This document shows positions 16,402 to 24,056 of a stretch of DNA of 64,000 nucleotides, piece after piece. The stretch is from Candidatus Hydrogenedentota bacterium (lineage in GTDB: Bacteria; Hydrogenedentota; Hydrogenedentia; Hydrogenedentales; CAILVY01). Positions within the stretch are counted from its first letter, which is position 1. Each line of letters begins with the position of its first letter. The stretch spans positions 26,732 to 90,731 of the forward strand of contig JAKQOG010000088.1 of assembly GCA_029565395.1 (NCBI GenBank). The letters are read 5' to 3'. Both the position numbers and the translations under genes were made by a program. Below the pieces are notes generated by a model, which saw only the letters and a list, made by a program, of their open reading frames with translations, was not told the origin of the DNA and made no database searches.

Positions 16402-19400
16402 CTAAATTGTGCCATAGATGTCGTCAATGGCTTCGAGAATGGCGTGTTCGGTGGCGATGACCGGCGTTATGACATGACGGCTGACGTCTTCGATTTTCTT
16501 GGTGGCGGTTTCGTCCAGCGGATTGGCCATGGCGACAACCAGGCGGCCGTTAGCGGAGCGCATGGGAATGCACACATGCCAGGCACATATCTCACGGGTA
16601 AGCAATGCCGCCGCAGTTGGATCCACGGTGTCTGAATTCGGATGAACCACGGGCATGCCCAGTTGACAGCCAAGGGCCTGTGCAATCGCTTCCTCGGTTG
16701 TGTACTCCATACGCACCAGCACGCCGCCGAGATGTTGATCCGGGGATCGCCGCTGCTCCTTAAGGGCGTCCCGCAATTGGTTGTCAGAAATGACCCCGGC
16801 AGCGACAAGAATATCTCCCAGCGGGCGGATCCCAGGACCTTGGGCAAGTTCTGAAACCATTATTCTATATTGCTCGTTGGATGCACGCGTTTGGTGCGCT
16901 GCCTGGCGGGAATCCATCTCCATGCCGGCACTGCCCGCATAGGATCGCTGTTGAGGGGTATTCTGTTCCCGTGCCTGGATTAATGCTTCTTGGAGTTCAG
17001 CAATGGTGGTTTCATGATGTGCGGTGGCATCTTGTTGGCATTTTAGCGCCTCTTGTGCCGCACGAAGTTCGGCATCATTGTTTTGCATGGCGGCCTGAGC
17101 AGCGTCAAGTTCTGCGCGCAGGCGTGTGATATCTTCTTCAAGTGTGACGGCGCGTTCCCGCCAGGTATCCACCAGGCGCTCCAGCTCGCCGCGCTGGGTG
17201 GAAAAGGCCTCCTGAGCCAAGACGGACTGTTGGCGTTCCTCCTCCAGCCGCACGATAAGGTCATCACGTTCTTGTAAAGCCTGTGATCGGGAACCCTCCC
17301 CCTGACGCATGGCATTCAAGGCGTCGCGTAGTTCATCAATCATGGCCGCTGCGGTGGATTCCTGTTGACGGGCGCCGGCGAGTTGGCCTTCCAGTTTCGT
17401 GATTTGGTCCTGGAGTGTTTCGACAAGGGTGGAGTGCTCAACCATCCCGCGTTGATGCGCTTCCAAGGCGGAACGCGTTTCAGCCAGAAGCGTGTTGAGG
17501 GCGTTGTTTTCCTGATGCAATTGATCAATAACTTGTTGCCGCTCGTATTCCAGGGCCTCTTGTTGCGCCAATTGCACTTGCAACGCCGTGATTTCTTGCG
17601 CCTTTGCCTGATTCTGTTCGATATCCTTTTTATATGCCTCAATTGCCTGTGCAGCCTCGTCCAGACGAGTGTTCAGCGATACGAATGCCTCGTCTCGTTT
17701 TATCAGATCGTCTTTCAGAATGTCTATTTGTCGATCGCGCTCGGAGCGTATTGTCTGCTCTGTTTTCAAAGCGGACTGGTTCTCAGACAGTGCTGCCTGT
17801 AATCCGGCGGCATGTTCTTCCAGGGAGGCCGTTTTTGATGAAAGATTTTCCAGGCGCTGTTCAAGATCGGCTTTTTCACGGGCGGCTTGGGAGGAGATTT
17901 GCAGAATTGCCTGTTCCCTCTCCAACAATGACTTCTCAAGGGATGAAGATCGCTCATTAGCTTCATTTAATGCGTTGCTATATTCCTGGAGGCTGGCCTG
18001 GGCCTGTGATAATGAATTCAAAAGATGTGTTGATTCATCTTGTGACGCGGACAGACTGGTTTCCCGTTCGCGTAAAACGTCCGCCAAGGCCTCGATTTGC
18101 TGTCGGTTCGCATCGTAATTGTTTGAGACTATGGTGAATTCGGCACGAAGGGTGCGCAGGGCTTCCTCCAGTGCCTCTGTTTGCACCACGGCATTTTCAT
18201 ATTGGCTCTGGTATGTCGCCGCTCTTTCCTGCCATTCGCGCGCCTGGGATTCCGTTTCTTCGGCGCGTAAAGTCACTTCCCGCAAAGAACGCTGGCTATT
18301 ATCCAACTGCGTTCTAAGGGCGTTGTTTTCCTCATCAAGCTGTTGGGTGCATAGCGTTATTTGATGCATGGATTGATCATGCCGTTGAACGGTTTCGCTA
18401 AGACAAGCCTGGAGATTGTCCACTTCTTGCTGCAGATCAGTGATGATCTGCGGCCATGATGCATCTATGGCAAGAACAGAAGATTGGTTCTCAAGCTGCT
18501 TCTGAAGATAGTGCGCCTCTTCGGATAATGTCTGATATTGTTTTTGAAGATCCTGGTATTCCTGGAGTTGTTCCCGAAGCGTATCGATCTCCGCCGTTTT
18601 ATCGGTGAGCGTTTGTTCAAGTCCGGCGGTTTGCCGCGAGGCGTTGTCCAGTTGTTGTTGCAGCGTCTGTGCTTGTGTGATCAACCCTGCATGCTGCTGC
18701 TGTAACGTTTCGTGTTCCTGGAGTTGTTCCCGCAGTGCATCGATCTCCGCCGTTTTGTCGGCGATTGTCTGTTCGAGTCCGGTGGTTTGCCGGGTGGCAT
18801 ATTCCAGCTGTTGTTGCAGCGTCTGCGCCTGTGCGATCAACCCTGCGTGCTGCTGCTGTAACGTTTCGTATTCCTGGAGTTGTTCCCGAAGCGCATTAAT
18901 CTCAGCCGTTTTATCGGTAATCGTCTGTTCGAGTCCGGCGGCTTGCTGTGTACTGTTCTCCAGGTGTGCTTGCAGCGCCTCTGTCTGTGCCGTCAATTCC
19001 TGATGTTGTTGCAGAAGCGTCTGATGGGCATGAAGTTGTTCTTGAAGGGCGGAAATTTCCGCAGACTTCATGGCGATGGTTTGTTCAAGAGAAACGGTCT
19101 GATTTGTACGTTCTTGCAGTGTATTTTCTCGTTCCTGTAAGGATTGTTCCAGGAGATCCCGCTCTGAGGTGAGTTGTGCGAGGTGTTTCGCGTTTTGGGA
19201 TTCCGTATCGCGCAAACGGGTTATCGTGGCCTCAAACTGAGCCAGATGTTCTTGGAATTGCTGGTTTTTCTCTGTAAGGAGGTTTTTTTCGCGCGTTATC
19301 TCTTCTACATGCGATTCACGTTGTTGATCCGTTTGCTGGAGATGATTGGCAGTCTCGCGCAGCGAGAGGATTTCGCTATTGAGCCCGGAAACCTGTGTTT

Positions 19401-19917
19401 GCAGTGCGGAATTTTCTTCCCGAAGCGCACGAACCGTTTCCTGGGTTTGTTTAATCACCTTCGCGAATGGCATTTGAGCTTCGGGCGGCGGACCAGGCGC
19501 CTGAATGGAGTCAAGGCGGGTCAGTAACGTGTCTAATTGAGTGCTTGCCGAAAGCAGTTGCCGGGAGAGGCCTTCATGTGCATGAGTAACCTCAGCGGTC
19601 CATACCGCAATGGCGGCGGCGACCCGTTCTCCCGATGCCAATACGTCGTGGCGGGCACTCTCCAGCGCGATGGGGGGCAGTGTGGGCGCCCGCCGGGTTT
19701 CAAGGAGTGAGGTAAGACGGGCTACTTCTGCTTGGGCGGCGGTGAGCGCAATCGTGTGTTCTTCCCGCACCGCCAGCACTTCCAGCAACCGGGCTAATTG
19801 ACGCCCGGCGGAGTCGATATGGCTTTTTAATACTTCCTGCCCCGCGGACACCTCGGCTTTCCAGCCGGTGATGGCGGTGCGCAGGCGTGTAATTATGTCT
19901 TCCCGTGATGCGGTCAT
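16402..19917 (-). CDS. Giant coiled-coil protein with C-terminal MshEN (GspE-N) domain
   Basis: 1171 residues. Residues 1-1000 are almost pure heptad coiled coil rich in Glu, Gln, Leu and Ala. Between about 275 and 470 a 52-residue unit is repeated roughly four times, starting GLEQTI.DKTAEI.ALREQL. The last 130 residues, from GIRPLGDILVAAGVISDNQL, form an MshEN/GspE N-terminal domain (PLGDILVAAG...L..AL..Q......LG..LV......E..IA.AL). In GspE/PilB and MshE that domain docks the ATPase and can bind c-di-GMP; here no ATPase is attached. This may be a long filamentous scaffold ending in a c-di-GMP-responsive head. The ATG at 19917 has no ribosome site; see the promoter entry. Confidence 0.8.
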   Translation of the reverse strand: MTASREDIITRLRTAITGWKAEVSAGQEVLKSHIDSAGRQLARLLEVLAVREEHTIALTAAQAEVARLTSLLETRRAPTLPPIALESARHDVLASGERVAAAIAVWTAEVTHAHEGLSRQLLSASTQLDTLLTRLDSIQAPGPPPEAQMPFAKVIKQTQETVRALREENSALQTQVSGLNSEILSLRETANHLQQTDQQRESHVEEITREKNLLTEKNQQFQEHLAQFEATITRLRDTESQNAKHLAQLTSERDLLEQSLQERENTLQERTNQTVSLEQTIAMKSAEISALQEQLHAHQTLLQQHQELTAQTEALQAHLENSTQQAAGLEQTITDKTAEINALREQLQEYETLQQQHAGLIAQAQTLQQQLEYATRQTTGLEQTIADKTAEIDALREQLQEHETLQQQHAGLITQAQTLQQQLDNASRQTAGLEQTLTDKTAEIDTLREQLQEYQDLQKQYQTLSEEAHYLQKQLENQSSVLAIDASWPQIITDLQQEVDNLQACLSETVQRHDQSMHQITLCTQQLDEENNALRTQLDNSQRSLREVTLRAEETESQAREWQERAATYQSQYENAVVQTEALEEALRTLRAEFTIVSNNYDANRQQIEALADVLRERETSLSASQDESTHLLNSLSQAQASLQEYSNALNEANERSSSLEKSLLEREQAILQISSQAAREKADLEQRLENLSSKTASLEEHAAGLQAALSENQSALKTEQTIRSERDRQIDILKDDLIKRDEAFVSLNTRLDEAAQAIEAYKKDIEQNQAKAQEITALQVQLAQQEALEYERQQVIDQLHQENNALNTLLAETRSALEAHQRGMVEHSTLVETLQDQITKLEGQLAGARQQESTAAAMIDELRDALNAMRQGEGSRSQALQERDDLIVRLEEERQQSVLAQEAFSTQRGELERLVDTWRERAVTLEEDITRLRAELDAAQAAMQNNDAELRAAQEALKCQQDATAHHETTIAELQEALIQAREQNTPQQRSYAGSAGMEMDSRQAAHQTRASNEQYRIMVSELAQGPGIRPLGDILVAAGVISDNQLRDALKEQRRSPDQHLGGVLVRMEYTTEEAIAQALGCQLGMPVVHPNSDTVDPTAAALLTREICAWHVCIPMRSANGRLVVAMANPLDETATKKIEDVSRHVITPVIATEHAILEAIDDIYGTI
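18556..19083 (-). repeat. 156-bp in-frame tandem repeat within the coiled-coil gene
   Basis: The string CCTGGAGTTGTTCCCG (plus strand) recurs at 18561, 18717 and 18873, each 156 bases apart, and a diverged copy starts near 19029. Copies at 18717 and 18873 are the most alike and the outer ones have drifted. 156 bases equals 52 codons, so repeat number can change without loss of frame. Confidence 0.85.
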
Positions 19918-19925
19918 AATCAGGT

Positions 19926-19954
19926 ATTATAACTGGCGGCGGAAGAACTATGAA
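19926..19954 (-). promoter_or_regulatory. Promoter with perfect -10 directly before the coiled-coil gene (possible leaderless mRNA)
   Basis: On the minus strand TTCATA (19954-19949), exactly 17 bases, then TATAAT (19931-19926). Only 8 bases separate the -10 box from the ATG at 19917, so transcription would start at or within about 3 bases of the start codon, and no Shine-Dalgarno sequence fits. Confidence 0.5.
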
Positions 19955-20013
19955 AGCCCTGTCTTCAATGAGACTGCTGTACTGGAAACCTAAAGGTCCT
20001 AGGACCCTTGACT

Positions 20014-21120
20014 CTAGTCCACAGCTTCCAGTGTATAGTTCCGGGAGCCCAGCCCGATGCGTTCGGCGCAGGCCACCTGCAAATAGGGGTCTTTTCCATG
20101 GATGCGTTCAAAAAGATGCGAGCCTTCTCCCAGTGAAAGCGGTGCGGGCAGGGCGCTCGGAATGAAATCCTCGAAACGGATGAGATCGAGACTGGCCTGC
20201 TCGACGGCTACGATGTCCGTGGAAGCGGCGATGCCGATGTCCGGCACGAGTGCAGGCGTGGAAAATCCCCAGCAATCGCAATACGGCGTGATGTTCAATA
20301 ACATAGTGACGAACAGGACCGTGTTTTCCGCGAATGTTTCCAGCACTTTCTGTGTGGTGAGCGCCATCCCCGTCTGAAAATGCTCAATGCCTTCCGTGCT
20401 CAGATGAATGGCATGTTCGGGGCAGGCCAGATCACAGTGGCGGCAGTACCGGCAATTGTGATCGTTCCACTTGAGTATGTCGTCTTCATCGAACCAGATG
20501 GCGCCGCTGGAAGGACAGTTATCCACGCAGGTGTGGCAGTGATTGCATTTATCCGCGTCCCAGGTGAATTTCTCGCCCTGGAGCCGGTGGATCTTGCCCC
20601 GCGAATCCTTGGCCACGCAGCCCATGGCGATGTTCTTGATGGCCCCGCCAAATCCGCAATGCCCGTGCCCTTTCCCGTGACTGAACACCACCATCGCATC
20701 GGCGTCCACGATGTTCCCGCAGAGGTCAACGGCATCGAGGGTCTGATACTTGATTTCGCGTTCATAGGAATACTGATTCGCGATGCCCGCCGCCTCCACA
20801 AACGGCGCACCCAGCACCTCTTCCGTGTACCCGCGCGCTACGGCGTTCTGCTGGGAACCGCTTCCGTCAGTGATGAAGGGTTTTCCTCCGGCGTTTTTTA
20901 TCGTTTGCACCAGAATCCGGACAAAAAGCGGGTGAATCGTGGTATAGCCCAAGTCGCCGCCTACATGCATCTTGATCGCCACACGGCGATTGCCGAACAT
21001 GTCTTTCAATGGATACATTTCCAGCAGCCGCTCGAATTTCGCGGGCAACGTGGCGTCGCGGCGCAATTCTTTCACCTTGGACGATGCAAAACACACCGTG
21101 GAGGGAGTCTTTTCAGCCAT
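20014..21120 (-). CDS. DUF362-family protein with two 4Fe-4S clusters
   Basis: 368 residues. The N-terminal part (RRVAIKMHVGG, later GGKPFITDGSGSQ) is the DUF362 pattern. Two ferredoxin motifs follow: C192/C195/C198/C202 (KCNHCHTCVDNCP) and C223/C226/C229/C233 (NCRYCRHCDLACP). A further histidine- and glycine-rich segment, SHGKGHGHCGFGGAIKN, is typical of the family. It probably acts in cytoplasmic electron transfer; the partner is unknown. It stands alone, 130 bases from the ComB gene. A gap of about 96 bases on its other side holds the motif AGGTCCTAGGACC. Confidence 0.85.
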   Translation of the reverse strand: MAEKTPSTVCFASSKVKELRRDATLPAKFERLLEMYPLKDMFGNRRVAIKMHVGGDLGYTTIHPLFVRILVQTIKNAGGKPFITDGSGSQQNAVARGYTEEVLGAPFVEAAGIANQYSYEREIKYQTLDAVDLCGNIVDADAMVVFSHGKGHGHCGFGGAIKNIAMGCVAKDSRGKIHRLQGEKFTWDADKCNHCHTCVDNCPSSGAIWFDEDDILKWNDHNCRYCRHCDLACPEHAIHLSTEGIEHFQTGMALTTQKVLETFAENTVLFVTMLLNITPYCDCWGFSTPALVPDIGIAASTDIVAVEQASLDLIRFEDFIPSALPAPLSLGEGSHLFERIHGKDPYLQVACAERIGLGSRNYTLEAVD

Positions 21121-21250
21121 GTTCGTATCTCCTTATATTCTTTCCCCAAAGATTTTCAGCCATGTAATTTCAAAGCCAAATTGTAGAATGTTGATGCTGG
21201 GGAAGCAAAAATTTCTAACGCTATAGAATCTGTATGGAATTTCTAAGGTC

Positions 21251-21970
21251 CTATTTTCTCCCCACCAGAACCCCCAACTTGTTTTTCTCAATACCCATAG
21301 GCACGGCATCGGTCACATTCATTTGTGCGCAAAAAGCAACGTCCGCCTCAAGGTGTATGCGCCGCAGCTTTTCCGCATGGGGGGCGCACATAAAAAGAGT
21401 TTCAATGCCCTCCTGTTCGATTCTGGGCTTCCATCGGGCATAAACATCAGCGCCTTCGCCAATCTCTGCGCCTGCGGTCATGGCAATCGCCACGGCCGCC
21501 ACGCGGTCTTCCTGCGCGTCGAATGCAGGGTCGTTATAGAGTCCGGCGGGAATCAGGACCGCCTCCTTTTCATGATGCAACGCGGCGTTCACCACGGCGG
21601 AAGCATTAATGGTGGTTCCCATGTACACCGCCGCCGCGCCCCAAGCGGAAATCATCCGTTGTGCGCCGGTGGTGGTGGTGAAAATGACGCGTCGGCCCTT
21701 TGCCGCCACGGTCTCGCGGGGGCTGTTGCCAAAATCGAACCCCTCCGGTGGCAAACCATTACGCTCGCCAAATAAAAGAGCGTCAGGCCATTGCTTTTTG
21801 GCGGCAAAAGCGTCATGTACTTCGCCAACCACCCATATTTCTGTTGCGCCATGGTGTAGGAGCATGGCCGCTGTCGCGCTGGCGCGCAAGGCATCCACCA
21901 CAATGGCAACACACTGGTGCTCCACTGCAAAACGGCATCCTGCTTCGCCTTCGATTATATGCCAATACAT
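21251..21970 (-). CDS. comB: ComB-family 2-phosphosulfolactate phosphatase
   Basis: About 239 residues. The conserved VVDALRASATA near the N-terminus, FGERNGLPPEGFDFGNSPRE in the middle, IFTTTTGAQRM and LIPAGLYNDP follow the order of ComB (2-phosphosulfolactate phosphatase, Mg-dependent; second step of coenzyme M-type sulfolactate synthesis). No ComA or ComC gene is in the window, so in this bacterium it may make sulfolactate or act on another phospho-acid. The reading frame opens at 21982, but GAGG sits 7 bases before ATG 21970, which is preferred. Confidence 0.82.
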   Translation of the reverse strand: MYWHIIEGEAGCRFAVEHQCVAIVVDALRASATAAMLLHHGATEIWVVGEVHDAFAAKKQWPDALLFGERNGLPPEGFDFGNSPRETVAAKGRRVIFTTTTGAQRMISAWGAAAVYMGTTINASAVVNAALHHEKEAVLIPAGLYNDPAFDAQEDRVAAVAIAMTAGAEIGEGADVYARWKPRIEQEGIETLFMCAPHAEKLRRIHLEADVAFCAQMNVTDAVPMGIEKNKLGVLVGRK

Positions 21971-22023
21971 GCTTTGCCTCATACAGCGGGTATGATTTTG
22001 GGATTTTTGTTGATCTCGTATGG

Positions 22024-22266
22024 TTATCGGTAAAAATGCTGGTGGAGTGTGTCCAAGGCAACATAGCGGGAGGCTTGCCGAAGGATAGCGCGAAGAGTTC
22101 CCGTATCAAGTTCCGGATGATTGGGTATGGTAAGGGTTTGTTGGCCGCCGTTTGGGTCGAGCCGCCGCAGTTTTACATGGCTGCCTTTTTGCGAATACAC
22201 CTCAAAGCCCAATGACTTGAACGCAGTCAATACGTCCCGCCCAGTCATGCGGCGAAGACTAGGCAT
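22024..22266 (-). CDS. hicA: HicA-type mRNA interferase toxin
   Basis: 80 residues. MTGRDVLTAFKSLGFEV, QKGSHVKLRR and TIPNHPELDTGTLRAILRQA are the double-stranded-RNA-binding-like HicA/YcfA signature; the catalytic His is in the GSH triplet. HicA cleaves mRNA when free of its antitoxin. Its start overlaps the end of hicB by 8 bases, so the pair is translationally coupled. The order is antitoxin first (hicBA), the reverse of the E. coli arrangement. Confidence 0.88.
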   Translation of the reverse strand: MPSLRRMTGRDVLTAFKSLGFEVYSQKGSHVKLRRLDPNGGQQTLTIPNHPELDTGTLRAILRQASRYVALDTLHQHFYR

Positions 22267-22492
22267 GTACGGTCTCCAGTTCCATGGTGATGACTATCGT
22301 TGGGTTGGGCGCCAAACCCATTGCTTCCAAATCCACATCTTCAAGATGGAGTTCGGTAGCTTCGCTCAAATTTGCAACGGTTTCATCGAGTGTTGCACCT
22401 TGTGTTACAACCGGTATTTCAACACATTCCGCTACGTAGCCGGACTGCTCCCCAGGACGAATCACCGCCTTGATTGTATGCTGGAGGTGCAT
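22259..22492 (-). CDS. hicB: HicB-type antitoxin
   Basis: 77 residues from ATG 22492, which has AAAGGAG 8 bases upstream. The frame could be extended to 22618, but no ribosome site supports that. The sequence HTIKAVIRPGEQSGYVAECV, PVVTQGATLDETVANLSEA and LHLE is the partial RNase-H fold of HicB. A C-terminal DNA-binding domain, found in longer HicB proteins, is absent. It neutralises HicA by covering the catalytic His; the short form may not autoregulate strongly. Confidence 0.86.
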   Translation of the reverse strand: MHLQHTIKAVIRPGEQSGYVAECVEIPVVTQGATLDETVANLSEATELHLEDVDLEAMGLAPNPTIVITMELETVHA

Positions 22493-22817
22493 CAGGTAGT
22501 CTCCTTTAATTGTTGCCTTCATGATTTTACGGTTAGGGACAGGGGTCTTGCAAGGAATACGATGGTGGAAGCATTTGCGAAATAGCCCTTTTTCTCCTCT
22601 GGGCAAATGAAAAAGCACCGATTCGGCTGGGCAATGCCAGTAATTTGCCCAGTATCTGTTGATCTTTTGATAAAAAGGCCTGTTTCGTAAATGCCTGTGG
22701 TGATTGAAATGGCAGGTGTATCAGTTTTTCCTATTAAGAAATGTTTTTCGCTATACTTCTATGAAGATTGGTGTTGAATCGCGGAGCACAGGAATATCAA
22801 AAGAGGAGAATAAGCAC
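22493..22817. other. Intergenic region between hicBA and the Tat phosphoesterase
   Basis: 325 bases between divergent genes. It contains a perfect 8-bp stem (CTGGGCAA 22627-22634, TTGCCCAG 22645-22652) and a second direct copy of CTGGGCAA at 22599-22606, which may be operator-like sites for the toxin-antitoxin pair. A TATACT at 22752-22757 may be the -10 of the phosphoesterase; its -35 is poor. Confidence 0.4.
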
Positions 22818-23606
22818 ATGCGTTTTACCCGCCGTCAATTCTTGTGGACATTGGGCGCGCTAAGCGCCGGGGCCTATGCACAAAATACGGTGTCTGCGAC
22901 TCCTGATGCAGAACAATTTACCGTGGCGGCCCTGAATGATATTCATCTGCTGGATGCGGCAAGCGGGGAGTTGCTCAAACGCGCGGTTGAACGGATAAAC
23001 ACGATTCCGGAATTGCGTTTTTCGCTTATTCTTGGAGATCTTTCCACCAGCGGCAAGCGGGAAGAGCTGGCGTTGGCCAAGCAGTATCTGGAGGGCTTTA
23101 AAAAACCATATTTTGTTGTACCGGGCAATCATGATGTGGATCCAAAAGCAAGCGACCCCTATGCCGCTTTTGTGGAACTATTTGGAAAGACACAGTGGAC
23201 CCATCGGGAAGGTAAATGGCTGTTTATCGGCCTGGACTCCTGTGTCGGCGCCGCCAGTGATGTGAGTTTGCCGGCGGAGCGCATCGAGTGGTTAAAAGCG
23301 CAGTTGCCCAAGGATGCTCCCGCTACGCCCATTGCGCTGTGCTGCCACCATCCGCTGAATCCGCACACGAAATATAGAATTACGAATGCGGATGAGATTC
23401 TTGGACTTTTCAAGGGATTCAATCTGAAAGTGGTGATGTCGGGACATTGGCATGGAAATCAGGTGGAAGAGCAGGACGGCGTTTTATTTGTCACCACCGC
23501 CTGTTGCAGCACCACGCGCGATAATTTTGATAAAACCACGGCCAAAGGCTTCCGGTTTTTTCATATGAAGGGTGTCACGGTTACAACGGAATTTGTGGAA
23601 ATATAG
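22818..23606 (+). CDS. Tat-exported calcineurin-like phosphoesterase
   Basis: 262 residues. The start at 22818 has AGAGGAG upstream and gives a twin-arginine signal: MRFTRRQFLW (RR at 5-6), hydrophobic stretch, cleavage near AYA. The metallophosphoesterase blocks follow: NDIHLLD, ILGDLST, VPGNHDVD, CCHHPLN and SGHWHGN. Export in a folded, metal-loaded state fits the Tat signal. The architecture resembles 3',5'-cAMP phosphodiesterase CpdA-like proteins, but the periplasmic location argues for an extracellular phosphoester substrate. Monocistronic. Confidence 0.85.
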   Translation: MRFTRRQFLWTLGALSAGAYAQNTVSATPDAEQFTVAALNDIHLLDAASGELLKRAVERINTIPELRFSLILGDLSTSGKREELALAKQYLEGFKKPYFVVPGNHDVDPKASDPYAAFVELFGKTQWTHREGKWLFIGLDSCVGAASDVSLPAERIEWLKAQLPKDAPATPIALCCHHPLNPHTKYRITNADEILGLFKGFNLKVVMSGHWHGNQVEEQDGVLFVTTACCSTTRDNFDKTTAKGFRFFHMKGVTVTTEFVEI

Positions 23607-23688
23607 CCGCTGCCTCTATCTGCAACGTGACGAAAAACCTTTGAACCTTCTTTGTGGCCTTGCTCGTACACCACAATCCCTGTTTCTC

Positions 23689-23928
23689 TTACCGGCGGCC
23701 TTCCTCAATCATTTCAGGCGCGGACCGCCTGTTTTGGCGGGTCTTTGTCTGGTGTTTGAATAAAGCGTCAATCGTCTCTTCAATGGAAGGGCAAGCGGTT
23801 TTTTGCGCAGGGATGAGTTTTGCCAGGGGCACGCCATGCTTTGTGATGGTGACGCTTTCCCCTTTTAATACCCGTTGCAGGAGCCCTGCAAACTCAGTTC
23901 TTGCTTTATCAACGCCCACAGTAACCAT
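23689..23928 (-). CDS. Orphan Phd/YefM-type antitoxin
   Basis: 79 residues from ATG 23928 (AGGCAGG upstream; the frame extends to 23988 without a ribosome site). VTVGVDKARTEFAGLLQRVLKGESVTITKHGVPLAKLIP is the full DNA-binding half of Phd/YefM antitoxins. The C-terminal tail is basic. Usually a PIN or Doc/RelE toxin follows directly; here the 80 bases downstream (23607-23688) hold no such frame and then the phosphoesterase stop is reached. The toxin is lost or acts in trans. Confidence 0.82.
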   Translation of the reverse strand: MVTVGVDKARTEFAGLLQRVLKGESVTITKHGVPLAKLIPAQKTACPSIEETIDALFKHQTKTRQNRRSAPEMIEEGRR

Positions 23929-24056
23929 AATACCTGCCTTGCGAAAATACCTTATCTTTAGCCTACTGCGAGTGGCTTTTTTTGTCAAGAACCTTCTTTG
24001 AATTCAGCCGGTATTGGTGATATTGTGCGATCCTTGACTTGAAATGGAGAAATCGT

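Noticed and set aside
18556..19083. CRISPR-like array
   Set aside because: The repeat is continuous, 156 bp, in frame and coding for heptads; there are no spacers.
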